Source: Candidatus Aciduliprofundum sp.
GTDB taxonomy: Archaea; Thermoplasmatota; Thermoplasmata; Thermoplasmatales; Aciduliprofundaceae
Assembly (NCBI GenBank): GCA_015523135.1
Contig: WAKY01000054.1
Coordinates: 1-6,849, forward strand
Direction: 5' to 3'
Length of the DNA stretch: 6,849 nucleotides
Shown here: positions 4,857-6,849 of the stretch, piece after piece
Numbering within the stretch: position 1 is the first letter of the stretch
How the letters are laid out: the number at the start of each line of letters is the position of its first letter
The notes under the pieces: generated by a model
The model's database searches: none
What the model was told of the DNA's origin: nothing
The model's input: only the letters and a program-made list of their open reading frames with translations
Translations under genes and position numbers: made by a program

Positions 4857-6145
4857 AGACAATCCTGTATTCGTGGAAAGAGAAAAAGATACCTGAGGTA
4901 ATTCCAAGAGATGTAAATTTAGAGGAGTATCTGAACATAAAGCCACGCAAGATTATTGCAATTACAGGATTCAGAAGAGTGGGGAAAACTTACCTGCTCT
5001 ATTTCATCATAAACAAGCTGTTGAAAGAGCACAGCAGGGAGGAAGTGATTTACATAAACTTTGACGATGGGCGGATACCGGAAAACACCGAGTTCTTAAC
5101 ACATCTGCTTCCAACTATAAAAGAAACTTTCTCTGAGCCAAAATACCTCTTGCTGGACGAAATACAAAACATGCACAACTGGAGCAAGTGGCTGAGAAGA
5201 ATATACGATAATAATGATGTGAACATATTCATCACGGGCTCATCATCAAGGGTATCAAGCAGGGAGCTCCCCACGGAATTGAGGGGTAGAAGCTTGGAAG
5301 TTAAGGTATTTCCCCTCTCGTTTAATGAGTTTTTGAGATTTAAGGATATTAAGATTGATTATAAAGATGCAGAGTATTCAGAAAATACCCGAGCCGTGAT
5401 TTTGAAGGCACTTAATGAATATCTCCTCTATGGAGGCATGCCAGAAGTGGTTTTGGCGGATGAGAGTAAAAAATTTGAGATTTTGCAGGATTACTTTAGA
5501 ACAGTACTTAGTAGAGATATAATTGAGAGATTCAATGTTGGGAACGAGGAAGGAATAAAAGCTCTTTTGAAGCTGCTATTGAACTCTACGAATTACTCTA
5601 TAAGCAAGCTTTATAACACGCTAAAGAGCATGGGGCACCATATAGGAAAGACTACTGTATTGAATTACCTGAGCTACATTGAAAGCTCTTATTTTATACA
5701 TAGTGTCCCCATCTTTTCTTACAAGATCAAAGACCAGATGCAGTATCCACGGAAAGTTTACATCATAGACGATGGGTTCATATCAAGCATATCCATAAAA
5801 TTCTCAAAGGATATGGGCAGACTTTATGAGAACATGGTAGCTGTGGAGCTCCTCAGAAGAGGAGCGAGGAATAATTTTGAAGTGTTTTACTGGAAGGACC
5901 AGAGAGGCAAAGAGGTAGATTTCGTAATCATAAAAAATTTGAAAGTTGAGCAGCTCATTCAGGTTTCATATGATATATCCGACTACGATACCAAAAAGAG
6001 GGTGGTTGCGGCGCTCATCAAGGCAAGCGAGATGCTTAAATGCAACAAACTTATGATCATTAACTCTTCATACGATGGTGTAGAGGAAATAAAAGGTAAA
6101 AAGATAGTTTTCATTCCTCTCTGGAAATGGCTACTTCATATTTGA
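4841..6145 (+). CDS. AAA_14/DUF4143-family ATPase
   Basis: 434 residues, typical for the family. Walker A is GFRRVGKT (43-50), Walker B is YLLLDEIQN (102-110, D106 E107), a sensor-1-like stretch ITGSSSR is at 131-137, and the family signature ELRGR...VFPLSFNEFL is at 146-165. LLYGGMPEVV (195-204) follows. Residues about 245-290 form a winged-helix-like segment. The C-terminal DUF4143 region (from about 328, LYENMVAVELLRRG, VFYWKDQRGKEVDFVI, QLIQVSYD) has the outline of a PD-(D/E)XK nuclease fold: E330 and D360 are present, but the E-x-K is Q374-V-S376, so cleavage activity is doubtful. The cellular role of these archaeal ATPases is largely unknown; they are frequent in accessory and toxin-antitoxin-rich regions. 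The gene is a single transcription unit, converging with the small-gene pair on its right. The start ATG at 4841 lies within inverted repeats and has no SD. Confidence 0.9.
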   Translation: MNDTIKTILYSWKEKKIPEVIPRDVNLEEYLNIKPRKIIAITGFRRVGKTYLLYFIINKLLKEHSREEVIYINFDDGRIPENTEFLTHLLPTIKETFSEPKYLLLDEIQNMHNWSKWLRRIYDNNDVNIFITGSSSRVSSRELPTELRGRSLEVKVFPLSFNEFLRFKDIKIDYKDAEYSENTRAVILKALNEYLLYGGMPEVVLADESKKFEILQDYFRTVLSRDIIERFNVGNEEGIKALLKLLLNSTNYSISKLYNTLKSMGHHIGKTTVLNYLSYIESSYFIHSVPIFSYKIKDQMQYPRKVYIIDDGFISSISIKFSKDMGRLYENMVAVELLRRGARNNFEVFYWKDQRGKEVDFVIIKNLKVEQLIQVSYDISDYDTKKRVVAALIKASEMLKCNKLMIINSSYDGVEEIKGKKIVFIPLWKWLLHI

Positions 6146-6153
6146 AAAGTATA

Positions 6154-6167
6154 AAGAGTAAACTCTT
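6154..6167. terminator. Palindrome between convergent genes
   Basis: AAGAGT-AA-ACTCTT fills most of the 22-bp gap between the ATPase stop (6145) and the stop of the facing minus-strand gene (6168). A shared, symmetrical end-of-transcription element is the simplest reading. Flanking T-tracts are poor, so termination may lie inside the neighbouring genes. Confidence 0.3.
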
Positions 6168-6407
6168 CTACATCATAACCAACACCTTAAGCTCCTTATT
6201 CTGGAGCTCTCTATACACCGGATAATTACGCCTTACAATACCTGCAATTATCAGCTTCTCCCTCTTCGTCAATCTCTCACCCTTCACGGCCTCCACCATC
6301 TTGTAGATGTCCTCAAGCTTTACATCTTCTCTCAAAGTAATGTCATTCGTTATTCGCATAGCTTCTTCTATTATCCTCTTTATCTGGGATCTCTTCAATT
6401 CACGCAT
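6168..6407 (-). CDS. Hypothetical small helical protein, second gene of a two-gene operon
   Basis: 79 residues from the ATG at 6407 (MRELKRSQIKRIIEEAM, ending NKELKVLVMM). I do not recognise it. It is mostly helical and basic, with no signal or membrane segment; the stretch LTKREKLIIAGIVRRNYPVYREL could be a helix-turn-helix-like pair of helices, but that is only an impression. The ATG at 6407 is preferred over the in-frame TTG at 6416 because GGAGG at 6417-6421 lies nine bases before the ATG and directly abuts the TTG. The start overlaps the stop of the upstream gene (ATGCGTGA), so the two are translationally coupled and probably act together. It converges on the ATPase gene with a 22-bp gap. 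Confidence 0.72.
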   Translation of the reverse strand: MRELKRSQIKRIIEEAMRITNDITLREDVKLEDIYKMVEAVKGERLTKREKLIIAGIVRRNYPVYRELQNKELKVLVMM

Positions 6408-6849
6408 AACCCTCAACCTCCTCTTCTGGATGCATATTTAATCTGTGATCCTCAACCTTAAGCAAGGTTACCATTCCATCTCTCAAGAGATCTATCTTCC
6501 TATTCACTTCTTCAATCATCCTTCTTAGGTCCTCGTATTCTTTCTCATTTCCCTTCTTCCCCTCTATGCCGTGTTTGAGAATTGAGATGGCTTGCTCCAA
6601 ATTAATTGCCTCATCTCTCTTATCCGATTTATGAATCTCGTACCTTACCCCTTCTCCATGCTGATAAACTCTGATGATTGCATTGGAGAATTGCTTGAGC
6701 GTTAAATTTGATACTCCGTCCAGCTTGAGCCCGGGAAAATCATAGTTAAGCCCAACCTGCGTTAATTTAAATTGTGATGAATCAAGATTGAACTTGCCTT
6801 GGAGCCATGCGGATAGTTCCATAAGTCCATTTGGAGTTAAGGGCTTATC
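6400..6849 (-). CDS. Hypothetical protein, first visible gene of the minus-strand operon (N-terminus beyond the window)
   Basis: The frame is open from the right edge (DKPLTPNGL, then MELSAWLQGKFNL) to TGA at 6400-6402, 149 codons in view. The internal ATG at 6822 has no ribosome binding site (AACTCCAAATGGACTT), and the sequence before it reads like coding DNA, so the real start is probably to the right of the window. I do not recognise the family. The first 85 visible residues are mixed alpha/beta (QFKLTQVGLNYDF, SNAIIRVYQHGEGVRYEIHK). Residues after LEQAISILKHGI are strongly charged, and EYEDLRRMIEEVNRKIDLLRDGM has coiled-coil character, which suggests oligomerisation. There is no signal peptide in view. 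It overlaps the 79-residue gene by eight bases, pointing to joint function. Confidence 0.72.
   Translation of the reverse strand, partial: DKPLTPNGLMELSAWLQGKFNLDSSQFKLTQVGLNYDFPGLKLDGVSNLTLKQFSNAIIRVYQHGEGVRYEIHKSDKRDEAINLEQAISILKHGIEGKKGNEKEYEDLRRMIEEVNRKIDLLRDGMVTLLKVEDHRLNMHPEEEVEGYA
6417..6421 (-). promoter_or_regulatory. Shine-Dalgarno GGAGG deciding the start of the 79-residue gene
   Basis: GGAGG(T) on the minus strand, within GAGGAGGTTGAGGGTTATG, is nine bases from the ATG at 6407 and zero bases from the TTG at 6416, so the ATG is the likely start. Confidence 0.65.

Noticed and set aside
4764..4946. Minus-strand ORF of 60 codons overlapping the ATPase start
   Set aside because: Its first half is antisense to the ATPase N-terminus. 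Only the last 20 or so codons are of any interest, and these are noted as a low-score finding.
5050..5274. Minus-strand ORF of 74 codons inside the ATPase gene
   Set aside because: It is antisense to the Walker B region of a clear gene and has no start signal.
6408..6416. TTG at 6416 as start of the small gene (three extra residues)
   Set aside because: The GGAGG directly touches the TTG, leaving no spacer. The ATG at 6407 has normal spacing.
6820..6822. ATG at 6822 as the start of the right-edge gene
   Set aside because: No ribosome binding site or TATA box lies before it within the window, and the frame stays open with protein-like sequence to the edge.

Overview
The window looks like thermophilic archaeal DNA, most like a euryarchaeon of the Thermoplasmatota/DHVE2 type (an Aciduliprofundum-like organism is my guess, not shown by the sequence). 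The grounds are AT-rich intergenic regions with TATA boxes about 24-31 nt upstream of several start codons and no Shine-Dalgarno there (leaderless transcripts), strong GGAGG-type sites on second genes of operons, heavy AGA/AGG/ATA use, and archaeal-style RelBE/VapBC modules plus an AAA/DUF4143 ATPase. No rRNA, tRNA, CRISPR array or insertion sequence is visible.

Left third (1-3587, all minus strand): a 1020-residue protein (73-3135) has a Sec-type signal peptide, a beta-rich N-terminal region, six DTDGDGL-type calcium-binding thrombospondin type 3 repeats, an Ig-like stretch, a long helical middle with hydrophobic segments, and a C-terminal domain with a PD-(D/E)XK nuclease signature (E917-x-D919 ... 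E932-V-K934). This is the architecture expected of an archaeal polymorphic toxin. Two bases after its stop a second minus-strand reading frame opens (70 down to the window edge) behind a GGAGGG ribosome binding site. It is the natural candidate for the cognate immunity protein, but only 23 codons are in the window. A 98-residue protein of unknown function (3291-3587) lies upstream on the same strand with its own leaderless promoter.

Middle (3588-4840): a toxin-antitoxin graveyard around one intact module. A complete relBE-type pair (3978-4450, TTGA overlap) is bracketed by two broken vapBC-like loci in inverted orientation. On the left is a 54-residue antitoxin-like ORF with an overlapping 26-codon VapC-like stub (3727-3961, plus). 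On the right is a frameshifted VapB and a 31-codon VapC N-terminus (4447-4733, minus), whose end coincides with the end of relE. The two antitoxin tails match at about 12 of 22 residues without gaps.

Right third (4841-6849): an AAA_14/DUF4143 ATPase of 434 residues (plus), with nested inverted repeats across its start codon. It converges with an overlapping two-gene minus-strand operon (6168-6849) of unrecognised small proteins. The first of these is cut by the window edge.

Overall this is an accessory conflict/defence-type island: a secreted effector with a probable immunity gene, several toxin-antitoxin modules in different states of decay, and a mobile-style ATPase.
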